Assembly (NCBI RefSeq): GCF_017874035.1
Contig: NZ_JAGGKV010000029.1
Coordinates: 1-64,000, forward strand
Reading direction: 5' to 3'
Length of the DNA stretch: 64,000 nucleotides
Source of the DNA: Paenibacillus aceris
GTDB lineage: Bacteria > Bacillota > Bacilli > Paenibacillales > NBRC-103111
Below are positions 26,315 through 35,442 of the stretch, piece after piece. Under the pieces are notes generated by a model. The model was given only the letters and a program-made list of their open reading frames with translations, made no database searches and was not told the DNA's origin. Within the stretch, counting starts at the first letter, position 1. Each line of letters begins with the position of its first letter. The position numbers were made by a program, and so were the translations under genes.

Positions 26315-26751
26315 TCACCATTCTGCCTTTTTTAATATCTCTTTGTATTCCAGATATTCATCTATAATTTCTTTTCTTTCGAGAAAATACTTAATCCAGG
26401 CTATCCGTATTGTGTCGTTTTCTTTTTATCTCTTAGCAATACATCTATGATACATGGTTTTAACTTCACACTATCCAGTTTTATCATAATTTCAACTGCT
26501 TCTTTTGCTCCAGGGGAATTAATGTCCATCAACAGTAAAAGCATTTGAGGAACTGCTCTATATTGATATTCTGTATTACTTTGTTCAACTAGCCTAATTA
26601 CATTGTGCCACTGGTCCTTTTGAGTCCCGCTGATAAGGATATTTATGATTTCATCTTGGTACCTTGCTAACTCTTGAACAGCTTTGTCTTGTTCTTCCTG
26701 AGGACGGAACCAGCTAAATGAAGAAAGAAGATTATTAATATTATCATCCAA
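26315..26751 (-). pseudogene. HEAT-like (DUF5071-type) immunity-like gene, frameshifted
   Basis: The N-terminal 110 residues (QEEQDKAVQELARYQDEIINILISG.. and SPGAKEAVEIMIKL) look like a short HEAT-repeat protein of the DUF5071/immunity type. A one-base deletion near 26425 truncates the frame (..DKKKTTQYG). Comparison with the related fragment at 62352-62488 shows the original ending AWI.YFLERKEII.EY..YKEIL..AEW, whose TGA lies directly before the repeat arm. Start probably TTG at 26751 (GAGGTG upstream). Confidence 0.65.
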
Positions 26752-26796
26752 TATAATCACCTCATCAATCTCGAATTCTTTATAGGACGTTACATG

Positions 26797-26887
26797 TTTC
26801 TGCCTGTTAGCGGGGAAAAGGCAGCCTCATGATCTAGGCTGCCTTCACTGGTGGTTTACTATGCTATAGTTCTTCGTTAGCTCAATG
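26797..26887 (+). repeat. Dispersed hairpin repeat, copy 17 (full)
   Basis: TTCTGCCTGTTAGCGGGG, hairpin AAGGCAGCC..GGCTGCCTT, right arm GCTATAGTTCTTCGTTAG. Confidence 0.9.
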
Positions 26888-26937
26888 ATTGGTCTGAAAA
26901 AGACTAACTCTAACTAATCACTGTCAAGCACATTAAG

Positions 26938-28050
26938 TTATACTACCTTAAGGAAGTTCTTTATTTCATTCCATGCATCCCCGCTCGTGAATAAGAAAGA
27001 GTGATCACCACGATGAATTGTCTTCATTGTCTTCTCTCCTCCCCATTTAGCTACAAGGTTTTTAGAATATTCTATAGGTATATTTTTATCCAAGTCCCCT
27101 GCTAAGCATAGTAACGGAGTTTTAATTGAAGAAGCCTTTTTTATTGAATTATAAGATTCTCCAATAAAATAAGAAAGCGGAAACATATTATGTAGCTGTA
27201 AAGCGTTTGATATTGTATTGCCCTTTAACTTAGAATAATTATCATACGGAGAAACTAGGATTGTGCCTACTGTTGAGCGTTCACTTGATAAGTTCACAGC
27301 GATTCCCGTTCCTAGGCTATATCCCATCGAGACTATTTTCTTATTATCAATATCGCTTCTTTTTGAAAAGTAATCATAAATAGAATTAGCGTCATTGTAT
27401 AAACTAATCTTACTTGGCTCTCCTTCACTCAGTCCATACGATCTATAATTAATCAGTGCTACAGACCATCCATCTAAACCCTCAGCAATCGATAACATAT
27501 CAGATACTTCTTCCCCAGAACCGCCAAAGTATATAAGTAGCGGGGCTTCTTTAACACTCGAATTTTTTATAAGCCATCCGTACAAGTTTATATTGTCAGA
27601 TGTGTTGATTTTAATCTCTTCAGCATCACTATAAAGCAACCTAATCTTTTCAGCAGTAGATTGATCAATCTTTTTAGGCTGGTAAACAAGATGATTAATT
27701 TTAATAATTCCGTCTAGATTTTGATAAATAAAGAGGCAAAGAAATAAATAGGAGCCAATTATTATTGAAAAAGTTAAGGATAGAGCTGCAATTGCTTTTC
27801 TTGATTTTTTTTGAATGACTCTCATTAAAATAAGAGTTGTAAGTAAAAATAGAATAATGGAACACACAGCGAGAATATTTATTGTTGATGAATACTTCCT
27901 GAATATTTCTAAATCCCCTAACTTATATTGTCCTAAATGCTTAGCCCAATATGTTACTTTGTAAGAGATAATAAAACCTGTTACCCCCAGAATACTCAAT
28001 AATGTAGAAATTATAGTTAGGAAAAGTACTCGTTTTTTACTAAGCTTCAA
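26938..28050 (-). CDS. Membrane-anchored alpha/beta hydrolase
   Basis: 370 residues from TTG at 28050, preceded by GGAGG. Three N-terminal membrane helices (to about residue 125) precede an alpha/beta-hydrolase domain: oxyanion region YFGGSGEEV, nucleophile VSMGYSLGTGIA, acid AGDLDKNIP and His in HRGDHSFLF. It is of the BAAT/FrsA-like serine hydrolase type; the substrate is unknown. Flanked by repeat copies 17 and 18. Confidence 0.85.
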   Translation of the reverse strand: MKLSKKRVLFLTIISTLLSILGVTGFIISYKVTYWAKHLGQYKLGDLEIFRKYSSTINILAVCSIILFLLTTLILMRVIQKKSRKAIAALSLTFSIIIGSYLFLCLFIYQNLDGIIKINHLVYQPKKIDQSTAEKIRLLYSDAEEIKINTSDNINLYGWLIKNSSVKEAPLLIYFGGSGEEVSDMLSIAEGLDGWSVALINYRSYGLSEGEPSKISLYNDANSIYDYFSKRSDIDNKKIVSMGYSLGTGIAVNLSSERSTVGTILVSPYDNYSKLKGNTISNALQLHNMFPLSYFIGESYNSIKKASSIKTPLLCLAGDLDKNIPIEYSKNLVAKWGGEKTMKTIHRGDHSFLFTSGDAWNEIKNFLKVV

Positions 28051-28210
28051 CTTGTATCCTCCATTCAAATTAAAATAATTTGCATATAGCAACTAATGGG
28101 AACTACCATCATCGTTATAAAATACATATTAGATGTTATAATTTGGAAATCCAATACACTAATTTTACCTATTCATTAAAATTATTGACATGATTTTTTG
28201 TTCTGTATAA

Positions 28211-28276
28211 AACAAAAAAAGGCAGTTGCAAGAACTGCCCTTCCATCTATTAGACTAACGTTCTGCGTTAGCTCAA
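28211..28276 (+). repeat. Dispersed hairpin repeat, copy 18 (hairpin plus right arm)
   Basis: GGCAGTT/AACTGCC hairpin with A-run upstream, then GACTAACGTTCTGCGTTAG. No left arm. Confidence 0.8.
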
Positions 28277-28300
28277 AGCTTTCCTTAGTAAACTTATAGT

Positions 28301-29275
28301 TTATCGTCGTTTATCATGATATAGCACTTGTATCTCCTCAATCCCCCGCCTTGTATAGTCAAGCAACTTTGCCGTCTCGGCTTCGTCCGAGGTTTCCTCA
28401 GTCATGCGTTGTATATTGAACCAGACATCCTCGATCCGTCGGCGTAATACGTAAAAATAAAGAAGTTCATGGTTGATACGATAACTACGCCTGGCTGCAG
28501 CGTACGCTTCCAGTAGAACGCTGCCATGAGGATGCCATGCATAGATGAAAAGGTCAGCTTCCACGGGTGCTAGGCGCAGATCTTCCCAATCTGCAAGTAC
28601 TAGGCGCTCGCCCTGTATCACGTTGTTACCGTGCGCGTCCCCATGACATAGTACAAGCGGAGAATATCCGAGCCGAACCGTGTCCCGTAGGCGAAAGGCA
28701 TCGCGCATCGCCGTGTGGAGCAACCCATTGTACGGGGAAACAAGTTCAAAAAGTGCATCATTTTCTGTGTTTGACTTACTTAAATATCGTGTAAGTTTTT
28801 CACAGAAAAGTAGAGAGATGTCCTCGGCAAGCTCGTGTATCTCAGGAGGAAAATCTCCGCAGGCATCATGTAAAAGAGCCAGTATCTCGGCCAGTTCTAT
28901 CGTCTGATCTCGTGTCATGCCCTTTACACCCGGCGTCTCTCCGTGGACATATATAAAGAGCACATACACATCACTGTCCGTCTTTGCTTTATATTCCCCG
29001 TCCCGTGCCGGAACCGGCGCTAGTACGCGTCCGCATAGGGACGATGATGCCGACAACCAGTCCAGTACCGGCATATATATGTCGATACGTTCGACAAGCG
29101 GGCGCGTTGTCGGCAAGAATTTGTCATACACCTTTAGGAAGTATTCGGTATCGTCCTCGCCTATGACGCGATAAGCCGCTTTTGCGGAAAAACCTCCGGG
29201 AACAGGAAAGATTGAACTCGAAACTATTCCAAATTCTGATTTTAATAAAGTTGATATTTCATCCATTCTTAGCAT
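28301..29275 (-). CDS. APH-family phosphotransferase (kinase)
   Basis: 324 residues. Aminoglycoside phosphotransferase/choline kinase fold: VPGGFSAKAAYRV nucleotide loop, YFLKVYDK lysine, catalytic loop LVLCHGDAHGNNVI (Asp and Asn present) near residue 215 and metal-binding DWEDLR. The spacing and EIQ tail fit spectinomycin-phosphotransferase or homoserine-kinase-II-like enzymes; no evidence for the actual substrate, so resistance should not be assumed. AAGGAG is before the ATG at 29275. Flanked by repeat arms on both sides. Confidence 0.88.
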   Translation of the reverse strand: MLRMDEISTLLKSEFGIVSSSIFPVPGGFSAKAAYRVIGEDDTEYFLKVYDKFLPTTRPLVERIDIYMPVLDWLSASSSLCGRVLAPVPARDGEYKAKTDSDVYVLFIYVHGETPGVKGMTRDQTIELAEILALLHDACGDFPPEIHELAEDISLLFCEKLTRYLSKSNTENDALFELVSPYNGLLHTAMRDAFRLRDTVRLGYSPLVLCHGDAHGNNVIQGERLVLADWEDLRLAPVEADLFIYAWHPHGSVLLEAYAAARRSYRINHELLYFYVLRRRIEDVWFNIQRMTEETSDEAETAKLLDYTRRGIEEIQVLYHDKRR

Positions 29276-29356
29276 TACCACTCCTTGATTGAGTACCACA
29301 ACACCTATTGTACTATGCTTCAGAATGGAGCAAATGGTACTTTATGGTTATAACTA

Positions 29357-29370
29357 ACCTGCCCGTTAAC
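29357..29370 (+). repeat. Dispersed repeat, copy 19 (left arm only)
   Basis: CCTGCCCGTTAAC, about 105 bases before the start of IS110 element c. Confidence 0.65.
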
Positions 29371-29475
29371 ATTCCTGTAGGTGTTAGTACATTGAATTTG
29401 CAGAAAAAAGAACGCTCGCTACGATGAGTATGTACTGGGTTGCAGCCCTCAGAACTCACCTTAGGAGGCGTTATC

Positions 29476-30764
29476 ATGAAGTCTAATCCAATTAAGTCTC
29501 AAAATCAACGTGTAGAACGAATCTGCACTACCACTCTGGTCATAGGCATCGACATTGCCAAGGAGAAACACGCAGCACAAGCCATTAATTTTCGAAGTAT
29601 TGTCCTCACCAAGCGCCCTATTCTATTTTCGAATGACCTTGCCGGATATGAGCATTTAGAACACAGCATTCGTAAATTACAGAAGATGCAAGGCATGAAT
29701 GACGTCGTTGTAGGAATGGAAAGCACTGGTCACTACTGGTTCAATATTGCCAACTGGCTCGTGGGGCAAGACATTGATGTGGCTCTTGTCAATCCAATGA
29801 CAACAAAACGCAATAAAGAAAACAGAGATAACTCACCTTCCAAGAACGACCAAAAGATGCTCTTGTCATCGCCGATGCGGTGAGCCGTGGGTTCTACACG
29901 CCCTTCTCTCCAAAGGATGAAGCATTCCGTCGCATACGGGTTATGGTAACAAACAGAGAGCACTGGGTTGTTAAATCAGGACGGATTAAGAATAGGATTC
30001 ACCGCTGGCTTGATATCCGGTTTCCAGAATACAGAATACAGACAAACATTCGAGGATATTTTTACCCCTCGTTCATTAGCCACTTTGCGTCGTTTTCCAG
30101 CCCCATCTGACGTATTGCAGTTAACTCTTGAGCAAATAGTGTACACCTGGGGAGAGTACATGTTTAGACCTGGTGGTGTGCGAGGCAGGAACAAAGCGGC
30201 CCAGCTTTAAGCACTCGCTAGACATACCGTTGGAGACGCTACCGCCCTAGAAGAAGACAAATGGGAACTGAGACACCTAATCGAAGAATTTCAAAGGGTC
30301 CGCCAAATCATTGATGAAGCGGATGTGATGATCGAAAATGTACTGCCCGAAATTCCCTGTTCAGATCTCGTTCGATCTGTCGGTGTTTCTGTCCCTGCAG
30401 CGGGGGCCATATTAGCATTTGGAGGGGACTTACGTAATCTGTCTTATGGAAATCAGTTATTGCGAAAGGCTGGATTGAACTTAGCAGAACGCAGTTCTGG
30501 CAAGTATAAAGGGCAAATTAAGCTCACCAAACGAGGCAACTCATTACTACGTAAGCATTTGTACTTCTCTGTGTTTCATCTCTTATCTCACAATCGTGCA
30601 TTCCAAGCCCTACATGCACACAATATTGAAGTGAAACGAATGATGAAAATGCAGTCAATGATGAAGTTGATTGGGAAACTGTTCGTATGCTTGTAGCTAT
30701 CGCGAAAGAAGGGAAAGAATTTTCCACAGAAGTCTCAGCTTCCGTTAGCAGCTTAGAAAACTAA
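29476..30764 (+). pseudogene. IS110-family transposase, decayed (element c)
   Basis: GIDIAKEKHAAQA and VGMESTGHYWFNIANWL mark the RuvC-like N-terminal domain; AERSSGKYKGQIKLTKRGNSLLRKHLYF marks the C-terminal serine domain. Frameshifts near 29850 and 30685 and a TAA at 30208 break the frame. The element lies between a left arm at 29357 and an arm-like CGTTCCGTTAACG at about 30821. Confidence 0.85.
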
Positions 30765-31472
30765 ATCACAACCCAGAAACGTAGATTGGTTCATTCTCAG
30801 GATTTCACAAAGAAAGCACGTTCCGTTAACGTTGATCGGACTCCACACCTTGGATAGATAGGACGAAGGGATGTAAGGGCATAGACCCGTTGAGATTTGG
30901 GAGAGTGGATCCCAAGGACCTTGTGGAGAGAGACGTGCAGCATTGCTTTTGCATGGAAGATGTTGTCAATAGATTGACACCTTCTATTTCCGCATGCCCT
31001 CAAACGGAACCACAACGCCCATACTAATAAATCCTCTAAACTCCTATTTTAACATCCATGTGAAATCCTGCGAATGAGCGAGCATTCGTGAGGAAATCCT
31101 TATTCTTTGAGGGAGTTTAATCGCTGCACATTAGTACTTTCCTTAATAAACAGAATAATTCCAATAATAATATTCATGTGCCGCAGTGTCTTTGATCATG
31201 TTTCAGAACTGTCCGTGGATCACGTCAAAATCTGAAATCCTACAATGTAGGTAGTTTTGTGTCACAAGACTACAATGTAGGGAAATTTGTGCATTTTTCT
31301 CTGACACAAATTTCCCTACATAAAAAAATAAAAGCTTGATTTCTCAAGCTTCTACGCATAGGTTTATGTAGGCACTTTTGTGTCATTGGACATTAATTTA
31401 AGCGCGAACCACAACCTACAATTTTAAAGCAATCAAGAAGGACGGAAATCTGCCCTTCAAATGTTTAATTAT
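30765..31472. other. Noncoding: IS110 c 3' flank and a cluster of short repeats
   Basis: 30780-31020 is probably the end region of element c. 31239-31385 carries the short TGTAGG repeats listed separately. AAGCTTGA/TCAAGCTT at about 31333-31352 is a possible terminator. No gene is supported. Confidence 0.5.
31239..31385. repeat. Cluster of four ~19-bp TGTAGG..TTTTGTGTCA sites
   Basis: Direct sites at 31246-31264, 31276-31291 and 31367-31385, and one inverted at 31320-31302; the middle two form a perfect 16-bp inverted repeat (TGTAGGGAAATTTGTG). The first two are preceded by the dyad CTACAATGTAG. A similar site lies at 61262-61290. Arrays like this are typical of transposon ends or of operators. 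Confidence 0.65.
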
Positions 31473-31798
31473 CTAATTTTCTAATCCATGGTCCTCATCA
31501 ATTATCCATGAAGCGATGCCCGATATTACTAGTTCTAAGGTGTCATTAATGTTTCTTGGCACATCAATTTCAATCAAATTTATTTCTTCTACACCCTCAA
31601 GTGTGTTTATGGCATAGTTACCATTTGAATCAGCAGGAATACCTTTTAATTTTATAAACTCCCCACTGACTTCTTTGCTAAATCTTAAATGGCTTACTGT
31701 TGTGAATCCTAACTGAGAAGTTAAGTGTATTCTTCTAAAACCTTTGACTTAATTTTCTTAGTATAATTTTTTGAATGTATGCCTATATAATCGTACAT
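31473..31798 (-). pseudogene. Small unknown gene with one frameshift
   Basis: AGGAGG six bases before the ATG at 31798 shows a real start. The frame reads MYDYIGIHSKNYTKKIKSK, then after a one-base shift RRIHLTSQLGFTTVSHLRF .. LELVISGIASWIIDEDHGLEN and a stop. About 108 residues in all. Not recognised; size and acidity suit an immunity-type protein. Confidence 0.5.
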
Positions 31799-31880
31799 AT
31801 AGCCCTCCTCATCTGTATGATTTCTTTATTCTGGAACAGCGTACTTAACACCTTCAACGATTAATCTTTTACGAAAACTG

Positions 31881-31947
31881 CATAAAAGGCCACTGATCCA
31901 CCGACAGTTAGTCGTCTATTTAGCTATCGTTCCTCGTTTGCGGAATG
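31881..31947 (+). repeat. Dispersed repeat, copy 20
   Basis: Diverged hairpin region, then TTAGCTATCGTTCCTCGTTTG. On the minus strand the right arm encodes NEER and a TAG in one frame. Confidence 0.65.
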
Positions 31948-31951
31948 AGCT

Positions 31952-32183
31952 TCAGGAGCTAATAAACCTTTTCAATTGAATATTTGGGTCCCAGTCTGAG
32001 GGTTTTTTTCTCCCCTTCTGAGAACCACCGACAACCGTCATTCATCCATCTTTTTTTCCACTCAACATAAACTGTCTCGTCTTATTGTCATCGTCATAGC
32101 CGAAATGAAACTGCAACTCCATGTTCATCGTAGGATGGCTCATACAAATTGTCGTAGCCACAAACTAAACATATGTTTGTCAT
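31952..32183 (-). pseudogene. Frameshifted Cys-rich small protein (CLVCGYD.. family)
   Basis: The N-terminus MTNICLVCGYDNLYEPSYDEHG, the middle FGYDDDN and WKKRWMNDG, and the C-terminus SDWDPNIQLKRFISS occur in different frames of one stretch. They match a recurrent family of small bacterial proteins with a CxxCGY start and W(D/N)..KQL end (no formal name known to me), found in accessory and immunity clusters. At least two frameshifts. It starts about 30 bases after a left repeat arm. Confidence 0.6.
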
Positions 32184-32223
32184 TAAACATTTCCTCCAGT
32201 TGTTGATCAAATCTGCCCGTTAG

Positions 32224-32468
32224 CCATCCATGCCCCTCACGGGGCACCACGGAATAATGAAAATTTGTTGAGCTGCCTATAATGATTAGTACGGCTGGCG
32301 AGGAAGGTTGTTGAACTATGGTGCCTTGAGCCCTACCGTTAGTCTGACTACAACAACCCTGGTGTACCACGGACTGTCGCTCCCTTTTGGGAAGCACGCA
32401 GGGTAGATTAACCCCTTATTGGTTTGTTGCACCAGCCTCAATTTTTTTGCCGTAGAAAGGTGATTTAA
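32224..32468 (+). ncRNA. Predicted IS110 bridge RNA region
   Basis: GGTTGTTG (32306) and CAACAACC (32351) form a hairpin. Its 5' side carries TTGAACTA, the reverse complement of the right target flank TAGTTCAA; its 3' side carries CCGTTAG, identical to the left target flank. A second hairpin (CCCTG/CAGGG) contains CAGGGTAG, the last eight bases of the element. These are the expected target-binding and donor-binding loops. Confidence 0.65.
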
Positions 32469-32469
32469 T

Positions 32470-33693
32470 ATGCAAGTACTCGTTGAACGTGCATGCGGTT
32501 TAGATGTTCACAAAAGGACCATCACCGCTTGTATTGTTACACCTGAAGGAAAGGAGATTAAGACATTTCACACCCACACTGTCTATCTACTTCAACTCAT
32601 CGACTGGATGAAGGAACACCGCTGTTCGCATGTAGCCATGGAAAGTACAGGCGTCTTTTGGAAACCTATCGTCAACTTGCTTGAAGCCGAGGACATTCAA
32701 TACCTTGTCGTAAATGCCCAGCACATGAAGGCTGTTCCCGGCAGAAAGACGGATGTGAAAGATGCTGAATGGATTGCAGATCTTTTACGTCACGGATTAC
32801 TTACTGCAAGTTATATTCCAGATCGGAACCAGCGTGAGTTGCGCGAGTTTGTTCGTTACAGGCGCAGTTTAATTCAAGAACGAGCTCGTGAACATAACCG
32901 GGTACAGAAAGTTCTAGAAGGAGCTAACATTAAACTTGCTTCTGTCGCCTCAGATATTATGGGTCTTTCCAGTCGTGACATGATACATGCGATGATTAAT
33001 GGCGAGGAAGATCCGGAAAAGCTCGCTAACTTCGCACGCGGAGTCATGAAGAAAAAAAAGGAAGAACTTGAGCTTGCACTTCGGGGTAAGATGAGTGCAC
33101 ATCAACGTCTTATGTTAAAAACCATGCTTACCCATGTGGAATTCCTCAACGAACAAATCACGGAGTTGGATTCGGAGGTAGCTGGGCGGCTAGACCCTTT
33201 TCAAGAAGACATTGAGCGACTAGATACGATTCCCGGGATTGCCAGGCGTACCGCTGAACAAATATTAGCCGAAATTGGAACAAACGTCGGTTCACGGTTT
33301 CCAAGTGCTGCCCATCTTTGCTCATGGATCGGACTAGTACCAGGACACAACGAAAGTGCTGGTAAACGAAAACCTTCGAAAACTCGCAAAGGAAACAAGT
33401 ATCTCCGATCGGCACTTTTAGAAGCTTCACAATCCGTATGCAGATCTGATAATTATCTCGGAGCCCTATACAGGCGAATCGCAGCACGTAAAGGTGGTCG
33501 TAAAGCAGCTGTTGCTGTTGCACACGCCATCATGAAGATCGCCTACCACCTCTTAACTCGCAGCGAAGATTACCGAGATTTAGGTGCTGATTATTTTGAG
33601 AAACGACAGCAAGATGTCATTGTCAAACAATCCATTCGTAAGCTAGAGAATCTTGGTTTTACCGTAACAATTTCAGCGCCCAACGCCTCATAA
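32470..33693 (+). CDS. IS110-family transposase
   Basis: 407 residues, intact. The N-terminal DEDD/RuvC-like domain has CGLDVHKRTITACIV, AMESTGVFWKPIVNLL and the DVKDAEWIADLL aspartates. A coiled-coil follows around 180-240. The C-terminal Transposase_20 domain has DTIPGIARRTAEQILAEIG and LVPGHNESAGKRKPSK, holding the catalytic serine. AAAGGTG lies before the ATG. It acts as an RNA-guided serine recombinase with the upstream noncoding RNA in this family. Codon use and GC do not differ obviously from neighbours. Confidence 0.95.
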   Translation: MQVLVERACGLDVHKRTITACIVTPEGKEIKTFHTHTVYLLQLIDWMKEHRCSHVAMESTGVFWKPIVNLLEAEDIQYLVVNAQHMKAVPGRKTDVKDAEWIADLLRHGLLTASYIPDRNQRELREFVRYRRSLIQERAREHNRVQKVLEGANIKLASVASDIMGLSSRDMIHAMINGEEDPEKLANFARGVMKKKKEELELALRGKMSAHQRLMLKTMLTHVEFLNEQITELDSEVAGRLDPFQEDIERLDTIPGIARRTAEQILAEIGTNVGSRFPSAAHLCSWIGLVPGHNESAGKRKPSKTRKGNKYLRSALLEASQSVCRSDNYLGALYRRIAARKGGRKAAVAVAHAIMKIAYHLLTRSEDYRDLGADYFEKRQQDVIVKQSIRKLENLGFTVTISAPNAS

Positions 33694-33814
33694 TGTTTCG
33701 CTCACATTAAAACATGAGACGCAGCCTTTTGAAAAAACGTCATAGCTGCGCCTAGTTTCGTATTGCCATTTTAATTACTCTACCATGTGAGATTTTCAGG
33801 GTAGTTCAATGAAA

Positions 33815-34315
33815 TCAACAACAAAGTTTAACAGAGTCAAAACAAAAAAAGCTGGATATGGGATTACGCTCCCTCTCCAGCTTTGTCTTGTATAATGCCG
33901 TCTTTCGAATCTTTGTATATTGGTCCTTCCCGATAGCTGGGTTGAAAATGAAGTTGTATACCTGGTAGTCCTTAATTGGTTCACCATTCTTATCATACGG
34001 CTTCAAATAACGTTCTTCGATAAGTAATCGTTCCTTAGGAGCCAGATGCCTCACTGCACGTTCAACACGATCACAGAAAGCTTTTCGCCGCGCTTTTTCA
34101 TCGACGTTATATATTGCGATGTTGGCAGTCTGGTCACTTGTTTTGTTTGTTGGACCGCTTGGCCGATCTTCATAGCTCGCTGTTAATGTAGCCTCTCGCT
34201 CGACGAATTCCATGTACTTGCAGATGTGGTAGTGTTCAAATACTCTCATGAGAGCTTTTTTTGTTTCTCCACCATCCAAGTCCGGGAATATATCCTCGCC
34301 AAAACTCAATTGCAC
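33815..34315 (-). CDS. ArpU-family phage regulator
   Basis: 166 codons from GTG (AAGGAG nine bases upstream). Residues ~85-145 (RVERAVRHLAPKERLLIEERYL, then VYNFIFNPAIGKDQYTKIRKTALYKTK) are the sigma-4-like region of ArpU/RinA-type late regulators. The frame runs on through the hairpin that should terminate it (..LERERNPISSFFCFDSVKLCC), so the true end was probably near 33880 and a frameshift has extended it. No other prophage genes are nearby. The IS110 insertion lies directly downstream. Confidence 0.75.
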   Translation of the reverse strand: MQLSFGEDIFPDLDGGETKKALMRVFEHYHICKYMEFVEREATLTASYEDRPSGPTNKTSDQTANIAIYNVDEKARRKAFCDRVERAVRHLAPKERLLIEERYLKPYDKNGEPIKDYQVYNFIFNPAIGKDQYTKIRKTALYKTKLERERNPISSFFCFDSVKLCC

Positions 34316-34478
34316 TGTTCGTCACTCCTTTACTGGAGCTAGCTATTCTCCGTTACATTTATTTCGATTCTGACATTTTCCATTACCTTTCAGACGAACT
34401 AAAACAACTGCTCATCGGTGAATATTTCATGTGAAATTGTTCCAATATAAGGCTATAAATCTTAAGGAGTGATAATTT

Positions 34479-34631
34479 TTGAAAGATACTGCTAAAAACG
34501 ATGAGCCAACAATCGCCCCAGGTATGAACACACACGATCCACTTGAAGAGAAGGCAACTGAAGAGGAAATTGAGAAAGGAGACGCCACTTCAGTGACTCG
34601 TCTGTATTTGGACCGTACACCAGAAGACTAA
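34479..34631 (+). CDS. Small acidic protein, 50 aa
   Basis: TTG start with AAGGAG nine bases upstream. Product MKDTAKNDEPTIAPGMNTHD.. ending RLYLDRTPED is acidic and probably disordered. It resembles a small protein seen in many Paenibacillus-type genomes, though I cannot name a function. Below the 60-codon limit of simple ORF scans. Confidence 0.7.
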   Translation: MKDTAKNDEPTIAPGMNTHDPLEEKATEEEIEKGDATSVTRLYLDRTPED

Positions 34632-34792
34632 GTAACAGCTGGAGGCCAAATCATGAAAGGATTAAAAAGCATATGCTTCATTTGTTCCATCACTAAGATC
34701 CGTTAAAAAGGTCCGGGGTCAAAGCTAATAATATTTATTAATGGTCAATCGGTGTATTAATACGTTTATGTTATTTAACAGGAGGGATTTCG

Positions 34793-34993
34793 ATGGATCA
34801 AAAGGAATTACATGAAAAACTTGGTCGCCCTTTAAGCTGGGCAATGACATCAAATGCTGCTTCTGAGGAAACTGCCACTGATCAAGTTGAACATACTGAC
34901 GAGGAAATCCCGTCCAACTATCAGGCAATGGGTGAAAGCTACAGTGACACAACTAACTTTGAAGTGAATAAAGAACCTGGGCGGTTAAATTAA
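34793..34993 (+). CDS. Small acidic protein, 66 aa
   Basis: AGGAGGG precedes the ATG. The protein is acidic and Ser/Thr/Asn-rich (SNAASEETATDQVEH), without hydrophobic segments, similar in character to the gene at 34479-34631 just upstream. The two could be co-expressed, but a 160-base gap with its own promoter-like AT-rich region separates them. Function unknown; spore-associated proteins often look like this. Confidence 0.65.
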   Translation: MDQKELHEKLGRPLSWAMTSNAASEETATDQVEHTDEEIPSNYQAMGESYSDTTNFEVNKEPGRLN

Positions 34994-35118
34994 AACTTAC
35001 AACCTACATCAATAATTCAAGAGCTACCTTGAGATTCCTTATCTTGATGTAGTTCTTTGTCAATTCAACACACCCTATTTTGTTATTTATTAACTTAATA
35101 TTCAGCCAGCGTACATCT

Positions 35119-35268
35119 TCAGCTCACGCTGTCGTCGTTCAAATTCTGTATAACTTTATCCTTAACGTCGATAACGATGTGATAAGGAATCACCAGAAAT
35201 TCCTTGCCGCACTCGCTGCAATGCGGCCTGTCGAATGCGTAGCATCCGTACTTTTCATCTGTTGTCAT
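35119..35268 (-). CDS. Possible small zinc-finger-like protein or fragment
   Basis: 49 codons: YGCYAFDRPHCSECGKEF then LVIPYHIVIDVKDKVIQ. One CxxC pair plus nearby Cys/His suggest metal binding. No ribosome binding site at the ATG, and the open frame extends upstream, so it may be the end of a longer lost gene. Confidence 0.35.
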   Translation of the reverse strand: MTTDEKYGCYAFDRPHCSECGKEFLVIPYHIVIDVKDKVIQNLNDDSVS

Positions 35269-35442
35269 GTCATTGAAATCAAAATCCGCATTCTCGAATA
35301 AGACAAAAACTTTTGCATCCTGGTTGATTGCATTTATGTGCTTCTATTGCCACTTTAAGCCCTTCCATGCATTTCAGTATTCATTTTGTTACGACATGCA
35401 GCCTATTTGGGAGACCTTAGACCATTCTCTACGGCCTCCGAA

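Larger units (their letters stand above)
32224..33804 (+). mobile_element. Intact IS110-family insertion sequence (element a)
   Basis: About 1.58 kb, with a ~245-base 5' noncoding region, one full transposase gene and a ~110-base 3' end terminating in CAGGGTAG. No terminal inverted repeats, as expected of IS110. A second copy of its right end is at 1-91. Boundaries are uncertain by up to three bases because TAG occurs at both junctions. Confidence 0.88.
32213..33811 (+). repeat. Dispersed repeat arm (copy 21) split by the IS110 insertion
   Basis: CTGCCCGTTAG at 32213-32223 continues as TTCAATG at 33805-33811 once the IS110 element is removed, restoring a normal left arm. Confidence 0.8.

Noticed and set aside
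28301..29275. Antibiotic resistance kinase
   Set aside because: The APH fold is clear but nothing in the sequence fixes the substrate; many homologues are housekeeping or homoserine-type kinases.
32224..33804. IS110 element as the mobiliser of the whole array
   Set aside because: Its guides match the arm as an insertion target, but its own ends (CAGGGTAG) differ from the arms, so it would insert itself and not move neighbouring units.
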